DNA from: an uncultured Bacilli bacterium
GTDB taxonomy: Bacteria; Bacillota_I; Bacilli_A; RF39; UBA660
Length of the DNA: 12,155 nucleotides
Direction: 5' to 3'
Assembly: GCA_944363745.1 (NCBI GenBank)
Contig: CALVVD010000016.1
Span: 1-12,155, forward strand
Shown: piece by piece, positions 1-6,915 of the stretch
Numbering within the stretch: position 1 is the first letter of the stretch
Layout: every line of letters starts with the position of its first letter
Notes under the pieces: generated by a model
The model's input: the letters and a program-made list of their open reading frames with translations, nothing else
Databases searched by the model: none
Told to the model about the DNA's origin: nothing
Program-made: the position numbers and the translations under genes

Positions 1-362
1 GATGGATCTTCAGGAAGTCTTCTTTGATAGTATTTACGCATAATTTGTCCTTCACTACCTATTTCTTCCAAGATAGACTGTGCTAAAGTAGAATTATTAC
101 GTAAAGCATAAATAACTTCAGCCCCTTCTCCACCTCCAGCATTTATATGATTAGATATAAGTATAGCATTAGGACTACCTCCAAAAGCTTCATTAGCACG
201 TCTAAGTCTTTCTGTTCTACTAATATTCTCATCATAATCTCTAGTTAAAACAACAGGTATACCTAACTCTTTTAATCTATCAGCCATGTATAAAGAAGCT
301 TCTAATGTAAAATCTTTCTCTTGTAAACCACCACTTACAGCACCTGGATCAGCACCCCCGTG
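1..362 (-). pseudogene. N-acetylmuramoyl-L-alanine amidase (Amidase_3, phage endolysin type), 3' part only
   Basis: The minus frame is open from about 362 off the left edge. It begins at H-G-G-A-D-P-G-A, continues with GLQEKDFTLEAS and SNHINAGGGEGAEV, and reaches RRLPEDPS at the edge. These match zinc amidases of the Amidase_3 family, which cut the MurNAc-L-Ala bond of peptidoglycan and are common as phage endolysins. The first zinc His (of the usual GHGG), the Glu of LEAS and the second His (SNH) are visible; the catalytic Glu region would lie beyond the edge. The N-terminal strand before GHGG (usually I-x-L-D-x-G) is missing. It is replaced by unrelated sequence that runs into the end of the recombinase gene, with no ATG or ribosome binding site. 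I infer that the gene was split by integration of the adjoining element, so its 5' part should lie at the far end of that element. Family call is firm; disruption is inferred. Confidence 0.8.
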
Positions 363-400
363 TGAAGGAAGCAGAAAGTCCCAAATATTAAATATTATTC
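355..400. other. Putative element/host junction (attachment site)
   Basis: Amidase similarity stops abruptly at the His codon at 360-362. The next recognisable sequence is the recombinase stop codon at 400-402. The 38 bases between match neither gene. Large serine recombinases usually sit next to their own attachment site, so the crossover should lie in or beside the codons for H-G-G, near 355-365. The dinucleotide core cannot be fixed without the other junction or an empty site. Confidence 0.45.
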
Positions 401-1989
401 TAAAATTCAAAGTTCCATTCTATTTCAATATCTCTTGATTTAGTTTCTTTATCATAAACTCCTATATAAACCTTATCAATAAATTCATCTACTATTACTT
501 TATTTAACTTACTTATATGTTTATATTTCTTTAAAATATCTTTTGCTTGTTTCTTATTATCAAGTCTCTGCTTTAAAGATTCTATTTCTTCATCTATTAT
601 AGAAACTCTTCTATTCATCTCTTCTATTTCTTTAGTATAATCACTTGATAACATCTTAAACATATCTTCAGTTATTACAAAATTAGCTTTATCTTCATAA
701 AGTTTTCTATAATACGTTTTCTCTTCTTCTATTTTCCTATTAAGTAAAACCTTTTCTTGTTCTAGTATCTGAATTTCTTCATCATTTGTATTTTTAGATT
801 CTCTGATGTTATATTCATTTTCTAGCTTTTCTTTATCATAATAGTTATCTAGTAAATCATTAATAGCATTTAATAAAACTTCTTCTAACTCATCTAACCT
901 TATCGCTTTATTATTACAACAATTATGAAATCTTCTAACACCCTTACATTGTAAATATGCTCTTTTACCATCCTTTACATTATAAACATTTCTCATAAAT
1001 ACCTTTTTACAGTTAAGACAATACACTTTTTTACTTAAGAAATGTATTTCACCTGATTTAATAGGGCATTCATGACTAGCAAGTCTTTTCTGTACCTTTT
1101 CCCAAGTATCTTTAGAAATAATAGACTCATGAGCATTTTCTATTCTACACCAATCTTTTTTAGGTACAGTTTTAAACTTATGAACTTTATATCCTAAAGA
1201 TGTTTTTTTACCCTGTACTAAATTACCAATATATACTTCATTCCTAAGAATTTTTGCAATTGTATCATTAGTCCAACGCACACTATCATAATCGCAAGTT
1301 CCAGATACATACTTACTTCCATTTTGCTTTTTATATAAAGCTGGTGTTAAGACGTTAGCATTATTTAAATATTCGCTTATCTTATAATACCCATAACCAT
1401 TCTCATACATTTTAAAAATATCTTTCACAACTTTACTAGCGACAGGATCAATAACTAACTTATGTTTATCTTCACTACTTCTCATATAACCATAAGGTGC
1501 AAAACTACCCATAAATAAGCCATCTTCTCTTTTATTCTTTAATGATTTCTTAATATTTTGTGATAAGTCATCTAAATACCATTCATTTATTAGCCCATTA
1601 ATTTGTCTTGATTTCTTATTAGATTCAATATTAGTATCAGCATTATCCACAATACTAACAAATCTAACATTCCATAGGGTGAACTTATTATGTAAGTATT
1701 TTTCTATTATCTCCATGTCTCTTGAAAACCTAGATTGTGTTTTACATAAAACTAAATTAATTCTACCACTTTCACAATCTTTAATTAATCGTTCAAATTC
1801 AGGTCTATAAGTACCTGCCCCAGAGAAATCATCATCAGAATAAATATCTACAACATCCCAGCCTTGCTTAAGAGCATATTTAATACACATACTCCTTTGA
1901 TTTACAATACTATCACTATCATCATTCTTATTAGCTTTAAACCTATCTTCATCAGATAATCTACAATATACACCTACCTTTTCTATCAT
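400..1989 (-). CDS. Large serine recombinase (site-specific integrase)
   Basis: This protein of about 529 aa catalyses integration and excision of the element by a serine-linked double-strand exchange. The N-terminal resolvase domain (about 4-155) starts VGVYCRLS, with the nucleophile Ser at residue 12 of the chosen start (14 from the upstream ATG). It is followed by DDDFSGAGTYRPEF and QSRFSRD. A recombinase domain with PYGY follows (about 165-290). Next comes a zinc ribbon with Cys near 326, 329, 350 and 359/360 (upstream-ATG numbering), then a long charged coiled coil (about 405-495). This is the normal order and length for phage- or ICE-type large serine integrases. Two in-frame ATGs exist, at 1995 and 1989. 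GGAGG ends only 1 nt before the first but 7 nt before the second, so 1989 is preferred. The gene's end abuts the broken amidase, as expected for an integrase at its own att site. Confidence 0.95.
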   Translation of the reverse strand: MIEKVGVYCRLSDEDRFKANKNDDSDSIVNQRSMCIKYALKQGWDVVDIYSDDDFSGAGTYRPEFERLIKDCESGRINLVLCKTQSRFSRDMEIIEKYLHNKFTLWNVRFVSIVDNADTNIESNKKSRQINGLINEWYLDDLSQNIKKSLKNKREDGLFMGSFAPYGYMRSSEDKHKLVIDPVASKVVKDIFKMYENGYGYYKISEYLNNANVLTPALYKKQNGSKYVSGTCDYDSVRWTNDTIAKILRNEVYIGNLVQGKKTSLGYKVHKFKTVPKKDWCRIENAHESIISKDTWEKVQKRLASHECPIKSGEIHFLSKKVYCLNCKKVFMRNVYNVKDGKRAYLQCKGVRRFHNCCNNKAIRLDELEEVLLNAINDLLDNYYDKEKLENEYNIRESKNTNDEEIQILEQEKVLLNRKIEEEKTYYRKLYEDKANFVITEDMFKMLSSDYTKEIEEMNRRVSIIDEEIESLKQRLDNKKQAKDILKKYKHISKLNKVIVDEFIDKVYIGVYDKETKSRDIEIEWNFEF

Positions 1990-2058
1990 AGCCATTCCTC
2001 CAATTTCTTTAAAGAATGACTACAAACACTTTTAAATACAAACACATTATAACTCATT

Positions 2059-2202
2059 TTAAACTCTATTTAAACTAGAAGTATTATTGTTTTCTAAAAT
2101 AAGTATAATATTTAACCATTTTTTATTAAATATATCTTTCAATTCTTCATTCGTTTTAGTATCACATTTAAACCTATATTTTACATTATATTTTACCTCC
2201 AT
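2059..2202 (-). CDS. Small hypothetical protein, 47 aa
   Basis: A 47-codon frame starts with ATG at 2202, 8 nt after a strong AAAGGGGG ribosome binding site, and ends at a TAA at 2059. It begins MEVKYNVKYRFK and has a helical middle, NEELKDIFNKKWLNIILILE, then an Asn/Ser-rich tail. It lies between the HTH gene (ends 2265) and the recombinase (start 1989), in the same direction, so it is probably co-transcribed. Short proteins of this shape next to large serine recombinases are familiar to me, but I cannot name a family. An accessory or excision (recombination directionality) factor is possible from position only. Strong Shine-Dalgarno and conserved-looking amphipathic helix favour a real gene. 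Confidence 0.6.
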   Translation of the reverse strand: MEVKYNVKYRFKCDTKTNEELKDIFNKKWLNIILILENNNTSSLNRV

Positions 2203-2264
2203 TTATCTAACCCCCTTTTATTATTAATTATAAAATATGCCTCCTCATTAAATCATCTCTCTTT

Positions 2265-2750
2265 CTATAAATCTTTTAATAGTTCATTCATTTCTTCTAT
2301 TTCTTCTTTAGTTGCACTAAGACTATTACACATTTCTTTCTGTTCTAACCAAACAGGAATAATTTCTTTATTTTTATATTTATTATTATTTTTCTTATAA
2401 TTATTATTTATTTTATGATAGCAATTACTTTCTATAGATACATCGTAAGTTTCTGCTACTCTATTAGAAGTTTTTGTTGGTATCTTTTCCTTATTTAGAT
2501 ATATTTTTCTTCTTCCATTATCAGTTCTAACAAATATATACTCCTCTAATTTCAATTTAGATAAAGCAAGAGTTACTGTTCTAACTGATATATTTAGGTT
2601 ATCTGCAAAATACTTATTACTAGCAAAACAATAGTTATTTTTTAAGGTAAGTGACACGATAAGCCCCATAAGTAATTTTTCTGTACTTGATAAGTTCTTA
2701 TCACTTAATACTATTCTAGGAGTTATGCTAAAAGTACAATCTAATTGCAT
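2265..2750 (-). CDS. Helix-turn-helix (HTH_36-like) protein
   Basis: This is a 161-aa DNA-binding protein. Residues 10-75 (ITPRIVLSDKNLSSTEKLLM, then FASNKYFADNLNISVRTVTL) form a winged-helix fold of the kind annotated as HTH_36, often found in replication-initiator and phage or ICE regulatory proteins. A basic Asn/Lys-rich linker at about 110-130 leads to a C-terminal acidic helix (PVWLEQ, then EEIEEMNELLKDL). This layout resembles DnaD or replication-organiser proteins of mobile elements, but no DnaD domain is clear. The ATG at 2750 follows GAAAGGGAAACT. It lies downstream of the 85-aa HTH gene in the same direction, and both probably come from the promoter at 3182-3210. Role in replication or control of the element is inferred. 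Confidence 0.75.
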   Translation of the reverse strand: MQLDCTFSITPRIVLSDKNLSSTEKLLMGLIVSLTLKNNYCFASNKYFADNLNISVRTVTLALSKLKLEEYIFVRTDNGRRKIYLNKEKIPTKTSNRVAETYDVSIESNCYHKINNNYKKNNNKYKNKEIIPVWLEQKEMCNSLSATKEEIEEMNELLKDL

Positions 2751-2852
2751 AGTTTCCCTTTCTTAATATAGGGACTTTCTTTAACCATTATTATTTATTC
2801 TATATCTCTTATAGAAAAGGTACTAACATAAGCCTCTAATCTTACTGTGCCT

Positions 2853-2884
2853 CTTAACTAACGTCTTTAGACCCTTTAGTTAAG
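2853..2884. repeat. Perfect 9-bp inverted repeat at the end of the 85-aa gene
   Basis: CTTAACTAA (2853-2861) and TTAGTTAAG (2876-2884) can form a hairpin. The 14-nt spacer contains a further GTC/GAC pairing. The arm includes the stop codon of the upstream minus gene. There is no T-run on the minus side, so it is a poor intrinsic terminator. It may be an mRNA-processing or stability structure that uncouples the two HTH genes, or a protein-binding dyad. Confidence 0.45.
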
Positions 2885-3133
2885 TTTTACGGTGTACATA
2901 CCGTTATCATACTCTTGATATACTAGATATTTTCCCTGTTCTAGTTTTTCAAGATTTTTTCTCAAACCCTTATTAGTAATTCTAACAGTCTGTTGTATCT
3001 CGCCTACATTTATATCTGTAAAGTATCTATTATACCCTTTAGAATAAATATAAGTATAAATGTACTTAGCTTCTTTTGGAATAGATTTATCTTTCCAAAT
3101 CGCTTGTACTACTCTAAACTGACTCTTAATCAT
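2876..3133 (-). CDS. Small winged-helix DNA-binding protein
   Basis: This 85-aa protein is predicted as a compact winged helix. The segment IPKEAKYIYTYIYSKGYNRY forms the first helices, followed by VGEIQQTVRITNKGLRKNLE as a helix-turn-helix. The wing is LVYQEYDNGMYTVKLN. It resembles the N-terminal HTH of element-encoded replication or regulatory proteins and is probably a regulator; the target is unknown. The ATG at 3133 follows AAGGAGG with a 10-nt gap. A closer ATG (3139) is out of frame and stops after three codons. It is the first gene behind a near-consensus promoter, divergent from the XRE repressor, the layout of a lysogeny-type switch. Its stop codon lies in the inverted repeat at 2853-2884. 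Confidence 0.75.
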   Translation of the reverse strand: MIKSQFRVVQAIWKDKSIPKEAKYIYTYIYSKGYNRYFTDINVGEIQQTVRITNKGLRKNLEKLEQGKYLVYQEYDNGMYTVKLN

Positions 3134-3181
3134 TCATATGTTTCCTCCTTTCTTTGATGAGTTTTACATCAATTCGCTAAT

Positions 3182-3210
3182 ACTATAACATTAAGTATTG
3201 AGTTTGTCAA
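3182..3210 (-). promoter_or_regulatory. Sigma-A-type promoter for the HTH/recombinase operon
   Basis: On the minus strand TTGACA (3205-3210) and TATAGT (3182-3187) are separated by 17 nt, a near-perfect consensus. It is about 50 nt upstream of the 85-aa gene. The region also holds TTGATG (3154-3159) and CATCAA (3167-3172) as an inverted repeat, and the word TTTTACATCA twice (3162-3171 and 3235-3244). These are candidate operator half-sites for the divergent XRE protein. Confidence 0.8.
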
Positions 3211-3229
3211 CACTATAATTACTATTTTG

Positions 3230-3258
3230 TTGATTTTTACATCATAATATGTTATAAT
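3230..3258 (+). promoter_or_regulatory. Sigma-A-type promoter for the XRE repressor
   Basis: TTGATT (3230-3235), a 17-nt spacer and a perfect TATAAT (3253-3258) lie about 32 nt upstream of the repressor ATG. One copy of the repeated word TTTTACATCA sits in the spacer, where a bound repressor could autoregulate. Confidence 0.75.
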
Positions 3259-3289
3259 TTCTTTATCAAGAAAAAAGAGGTGTAATTTA

Positions 3290-3883
3290 ATGACGAAGAA
3301 AAACACTACTGAACTAGGTAAATATATAAGTGAAGCTAGAGAAAAAGTTGGTATTTCTCAAAGAGAACTTGCCCGTAGATCTAATATGGACTGTGCTGAA
3401 GTATCACGTATTGAATCTGGGAAAAGAAAAAAACCTAACATTTTATATTTAAAAGGAATCTCTGAAACATTAGGATTAAGTTTAGTAAAATTAATGAAAT
3501 TAGCTGGTTATAATGATGTAGAAATAAATTGGGGAAAAGATTTTAGTGATAGACGTTCTACTGCTGACTATCAAGCCCAAATAAAATCTTATGAAAAGTT
3601 TTATTTTGATGTTTTAGATGATATAGAACAAAGGCGTAAAAACGACTTTGCTTGTAAAGGAATAATAACTAATTTAATAGGCAAAATAGAAAATAAAGGA
3701 CTTCCTAATGATGAAATATTAGAAAGCCTAAATGAAATATTAACAACAATAAAACCTAACTTAGAAAAATTTGATAAAGCAAAATATCCTAAATTTGATA
3801 GAGGTGTATTTCCTAAAATGGAAATTAATACCAATACTAAATTAAATACACTTGTAGGAAAATTTACAGATAAAGAAAAATAA
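3290..3883 (+). CDS. XRE-family transcriptional repressor
   Basis: This 197-aa protein has an N-terminal Cro/CI-type HTH (about 8-72: ISEAREKVGISQRELARRSN, then AEVSRIESGKRKKPN, then LGLSLVKLMKLAGY). The rest is a helical extension of about 120 residues of unknown function, ending in a K/D-rich segment with the motif KYPKFDRGVF. No Ser-Lys autoprotease (LexA/S24) or Zn-peptidase (ImmA) signature is seen, so induction by self-cleavage is not supported. The ATG at 3290 follows AAGAGGTG. Facing the integrase operon across a shared promoter region, it is most simply the repressor of the element. A strong hairpin terminator follows immediately. Confidence 0.9.
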   Translation: MTKKNTTELGKYISEAREKVGISQRELARRSNMDCAEVSRIESGKRKKPNILYLKGISETLGLSLVKLMKLAGYNDVEINWGKDFSDRRSTADYQAQIKSYEKFYFDVLDDIEQRRKNDFACKGIITNLIGKIENKGLPNDEILESLNEILTTIKPNLEKFDKAKYPKFDRGVFPKMEINTNTKLNTLVGKFTDKEK

Positions 3884-3915
3884 CCTTTTTGCTTTTTAAC
3901 AATAAGGTTATTTTT
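3876..3915 (+). terminator. Intrinsic terminator after the XRE repressor
   Basis: TAACCTT (3881-3887) pairs with AAGGTTA (3904-3910). The stem is extended by AAAAA before and TTTTT after (3911-3915). The stem overlaps the stop codon. The flanking A and T runs mean it could work in both directions. Confidence 0.8.
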
Positions 3916-3917
3916 AT

Positions 3918-4110
3918 ACAACAATATTATATTGTAACGCTTTATAACTTGTTGCTAATTAGGGTTTCAAAAGGGAACTCCCTTTGCCACATTCGATATT
4001 GGCTCTGCCAATATCGTAGTGGGTTACTAACTTGTCTAAAAGTTAGTTACTAAAACTCAATACTATTATTAAAGATAAACTTTATATATATATATATATA
4101 TATATATTAA
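3918..4110. repeat. Gene-free, structure-rich region: three hairpins and a (TA)n tract
   Basis: No gene is visible in about 190 nt. It holds, in order: AAAGGGA/TCCCTTT (3970-3976/3979-3985); a perfect 10-bp dyad CGATATTGGC with a TCT loop (3994-4016), flanked by further pairing CCAC (3987-3990) with GTGG (4019-4022); ACTAACTT/AAGTTAGT (4026-4033/4040-4047); and about 12 TA units (4083-4107) just beyond the end of the S66 gene. The GC-containing dyads stand out from the AT-rich surroundings. Clustered dyads of this kind occur at transfer or single-strand origins of mobile DNA, but I recognise no specific nick site. On the minus strand the 3970-3985 hairpin, followed by TTTTG, could also help end the cargo operon. 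Confidence 0.55.
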
Positions 4111-5151
4111 TTATTCACTCATTGGCTTCTCAAGAAAAATTATTTCTTTTTTATTTAAATCGACTCTAATTTTTTGACCAAATGGAAATATACACATAGG
4201 AGCAGTATGTCCTATATTAACATTATATAAAATAGGTAATTCAGGTCTATTTGCTTCGCCACCTATAACATTTTTATATACTTCTTTATATTCCTCATAA
4301 TATTTTTCATTTTGTGGTTTTCCTATAATAATACCATTTATTTTATCAATAATTCCTTGAGCAATTAAATTTCTTAAATAATATTCAATATAATCAGGTG
4401 GCACTTCATCTTCACTAGTTTCTAAAAACAAAATCTTATTCTCCCATTCATTTATAGTTGGCCAAATTTTCGTACCAATAAACATTGGAAAAACATCAAT
4501 ACATCCACCTAATAACTCGCCTTCAAAATTACCTTTACCCTGCAAAACTTCATATCCATGTTTTTCATGATACATTTCTCTTTTCTGCGAGTCATATGCT
4601 TCATTACTCCAATCTAAAAACTCACTTGTCCATTTTGGGCTTGATGTTATTGCAATATTTTCCGAATTTCTAAAAAGAACTTCATCAACATATTTTTTTG
4701 TATAATCATGCATCTCATAATTTTCAGCAAATTCACACATAACAGATGGGCCATAATATGATGTGACACCTGCTTTATACATCATAAAATGATTTACTGT
4801 AGTATCAGAATATCCCATAAAAACTTTAGGGTTATTCTTAATCACATCAAAATCTATATATGGCAATAGTCTTATTGTATCAGCACCACCAATATTACAT
4901 ATAATTCCTTTAATATTTTTATCTTTTAAAGCATCCATAAAATCCTTTGCTCTTGCTTCTGGATGTTTTGATAAATACTCACTTCCTTTTAAGGCATTTG
5001 GCATAGTAACAGTCTTAACTCCAAAAACTTCTTCAAGTCTCTTTTTTCCCTGTTCGTATCTATGTCTAAATTCTTTATCTCCAGCTGTTCCACTTGAAAG
5101 ACTAACAATAGCTACTGTATCTCCTCTTTTTAATTTTTTTGGTTTAATCAT
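4111..5151 (-). CDS. S66-family peptidase, MccF / LD-carboxypeptidase type
   Basis: This 346-aa cytoplasmic serine peptidase (no signal peptide) is full length. Family S66 includes LD-carboxypeptidases, which trim the terminal D-Ala of muropeptide tetrapeptides, and MccF, which hydrolyses the bond joining peptide or amino acid to the nucleotide of microcin C. The start KPKKLKRGDTVAIVSLSS is typical. The nucleophile elbow MGYSDTT gives Ser115, LFLETSEDEVPP gives Glu244, and NIGHTAP gives His315, in positions close to the MccF triad. ETSEDEVPP and GHTAPMCIFPFG look closer to the MccF-like branch than to LdcA, by memory of the motifs. The ATG at 5151 follows AGAAAGGGAAAAAT. It is the last gene of the cargo block, 55 nt after the S51 gene, with no clear promoter of its own. 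Confidence 0.9.
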   Translation of the reverse strand: MIKPKKLKRGDTVAIVSLSSGTAGDKEFRHRYEQGKKRLEEVFGVKTVTMPNALKGSEYLSKHPEARAKDFMDALKDKNIKGIICNIGGADTIRLLPYIDFDVIKNNPKVFMGYSDTTVNHFMMYKAGVTSYYGPSVMCEFAENYEMHDYTKKYVDEVLFRNSENIAITSSPKWTSEFLDWSNEAYDSQKREMYHEKHGYEVLQGKGNFEGELLGGCIDVFPMFIGTKIWPTINEWENKILFLETSEDEVPPDYIEYYLRNLIAQGIIDKINGIIIGKPQNEKYYEEYKEVYKNVIGGEANRPELPILYNVNIGHTAPMCIFPFGQKIRVDLNKKEIIFLEKPMSE

Positions 5152-5206
5152 ATTTTTCCCTTTCTAACTTGTTTTTGAAAACATTAAATCAACATATTAG
5201 TTATAA

Positions 5207-5893
5207 TTAACCATCAACAATATCTTTCTTAAAATTAGCAAAATTATGATATTCAAAATTTCCACCTTTAAATATCATATATTTTTTATTTCCTATAATA
5301 CTCATTTTATTATTTTCTACCAATATAACATCTTCTTCGGGTAAATATATTACTTTCTCTTTAATTGAAAAATTTTGCAAATGCTTTTTATTTTTCTTTA
5401 AATTTTTATTCTTCAAATGACATAAAATAGAATAATTATTTAATAAATTAAATCCTTTAGTATCTTTCAATCCAACAGTATTTCCATCATCTAACAAACA
5501 AGTATTTATATCTTTACCAAAAATAATCGCACCAGCACTACCACCAAATACAATACCATTATTTTTTAAATAGTTTTCTATTTTCTCAAAATTATTATTC
5601 TGTTTCAATTCATAGAGCAATTTATATGTATTGCCTCCTCCTATAAATATGGCACTATAATTATATAAATTTTTCATAGATAATTCTTCTGAGGATTTAA
5701 CCATTTCAAAATTAGATAAGTCCATATGTTTAATCTCTTCTTTAAACCAATTATAGCAACTATTATATCTAGACTCATCCATAGCAAGAGGAACATATAA
5801 AATTGGTTTAGACTTATCTAAATTATTAGAGAAACTCAATAGTGCATATATTATTTGTTTAGAAGAACCTCCTCCACATAAATATAATTTCAC
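5207..5893 (-). CDS. S51-family peptidase, dipeptidase E-like
   Basis: This 228-aa protein has the class I glutamine-amidotransferase-like fold of peptidase E and cyanophycinase. It shows FIGGGNTYKLL (83-93), the nucleophile elbow GGSAGAIIFG with Ser119, DD at 135-136, and ILCHLK with His159. These spacings match the Ser-Asp-His set of dipeptidase E, which splits Asp-X dipeptides. The usual P-H-Y after the His strand is degenerate (C-H-L), so the substrate may differ. There is no signal peptide; it is cytoplasmic. It starts with GTG at 5893 after AGGAGGGGTTCT. The stop codon of the upstream AlaRS-like gene (TAG at 5904-5906) lies inside that Shine-Dalgarno, which implies translational coupling and a shared role. 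Family is well supported, substrate unknown. Confidence 0.85.
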   Translation of the reverse strand: MKLYLCGGGSSKQIIYALLSFSNNLDKSKPILYVPLAMDESRYNSCYNWFKEEIKHMDLSNFEMVKSSEELSMKNLYNYSAIFIGGGNTYKLLYELKQNNNFEKIENYLKNNGIVFGGSAGAIIFGKDINTCLLDDGNTVGLKDTKGFNLLNNYSILCHLKNKNLKKNKKHLQNFSIKEKVIYLPEEDVILVENNKMSIIGNKKYMIFKGGNFEYHNFANFKKDIVDG

Positions 5894-5903
5894 AGAACCC
5901 CTC

Positions 5904-6899
5904 CTATCTTATTATTTTCTTTACTTTTTCTGCTTCAACACCAGCCGATAATAACCTTTTCTTCAATTCTTCCCTAGATACATTAATATTTATACCAGAT
6001 AAGTTATTATAACCATATTCTATTAATTTATTAATAATTAATCTATTGCAATTCCTAGTATATTCATTAATTATTACTCCTACATCTATATCTTTATCCA
6101 TTTCCTGCCAATCTTTCCAATATCTAATAGATTCCATTAAATACTGCTTTTCCAAATTAGAAAATTCATTTCCATCTAAAACATTAGCTAACTTCTTAGA
6201 AAACTGTCTCGCTCGATAACCGGAGTTTTTATTTGAAGGTTTAACACTATTTACAGCAAGTAAAGAAAGGACAGATAAATATGCCTTAACCATTGGAGAT
6301 AATGATGAACTATCACTATATAAATCATAATACGAACCATGATTAACACACCATCTTATTCTTTCCAAACCAAAACCAACATCACTCATAGTATCAATAC
6401 CAATTTTTTTACCATTCATTGTTATGCTAGTAAAAAAAGTAGTATCACCTAATTCAATATTATTATAATAATAGAATGTTTTTCTTCCTAAAACTTCTAA
6501 ATCACCCCAAATGCGTTCATACTCTTTGCTTCTTGAAGAAATATTTAAAGGATGCATACCTAATTTATAAAAAAGTTCTAACCAATCTTTAACTAAATCA
6601 TTATGTTCTTTCTCAGATATATTAAAACCAGCTGATGTAGAATTTATAAAAGCTACTGAAGATCCTTCGGAAATTGAGTTTACAAATTGTGTCCTTATAA
6701 CAGGCTGTGATAAATATATTTTTTTACTAGCATTATCATTTAATTTCGAATTTCTATAATCAGAAAGTATCGGTTGAATACCGGCTGTAATAAATATAGT
6801 ATCATTATTGTTTACAATTTGATAAGGTCTTACACAATTATAACCTCTTTCCAAAAAAAATTTTTTCAAATCATTTGCTATCAACAATCTTATTTTCAT
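5904..6899 (-). CDS. Stand-alone alanyl-tRNA synthetase-like catalytic protein
   Basis: This 331-aa protein resembles only the first part of alanyl-tRNA synthetase (usually about 870 aa). LKKFFLERGYNCVRP and FITAGIQPILSDY match the AlaRS opening. YLSQPVIRT (62-70) is the class II motif 2 region with Arg69. MSDVGFGLERI (171-181) is motif 3 (D-x-G-x-G-L-E-R). VKPSNKNSGYRARQF (219-233) matches the PSN-x-G-x-GY-x-x-R segment of the tRNA-binding middle domain. The editing domain and the DHHA1/C-Ala part are absent, and it is not an AlaX editing protein. It could form alanyl-adenylate (or another aminoacyl-adenylate) for transfer to a non-tRNA or unusual acceptor; this is inference. The ATG at 6899 lies 16 nt after the MAT stop, behind a modest AGAAGTGAT site, and its stop overlaps the next ribosome binding site. 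Confidence 0.8.
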   Translation of the reverse strand: MKIRLLIANDLKKFFLERGYNCVRPYQIVNNNDTIFITAGIQPILSDYRNSKLNDNASKKIYLSQPVIRTQFVNSISEGSSVAFINSTSAGFNISEKEHNDLVKDWLELFYKLGMHPLNISSRSKEYERIWGDLEVLGRKTFYYYNNIELGDTTFFTSITMNGKKIGIDTMSDVGFGLERIRWCVNHGSYYDLYSDSSSLSPMVKAYLSVLSLLAVNSVKPSNKNSGYRARQFSKKLANVLDGNEFSNLEKQYLMESIRYWKDWQEMDKDIDVGVIINEYTRNCNRLIINKLIEYGYNNLSGININVSREELKKRLLSAGVEAEKVKKIIR

Positions 6900-6915
6900 T
6901 AATAAATCACTTCTT

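Noticed and set aside
2005..2016. 12-bp palindrome TTCTTTAAAGAA upstream of the recombinase ribosome binding site.
   Set aside because: It is pure AT-rich symmetry in AT-rich DNA, single copy and without a loop; not enough to call an operator.
2771..2780. The 10-mer GGGACTTTCT also occurs inverted at about 373-382 near the element junction, suggesting an att repeat.
   Set aside because: Neither flank extends the match, and the internal copy lies inside the element rather than at an end; chance similarity is likely.
4083..4107. The (TA)n tract as a replication origin or AT-rich unwinding element.
   Set aside because: No iterons, DnaA boxes or replication initiator gene lie beside it; a simple dinucleotide repeat is enough.
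5904..6899. Reading the AlaRS-like gene as a truncated housekeeping alaS or an AlaX editing protein.
   Set aside because: It has catalytic motifs 2 and 3 but no editing HxxxH/CxxxH domain. It has its own stop coupled to the next gene, and its motif surroundings differ from alaS, so it is a distinct stand-alone protein rather than a broken gene.
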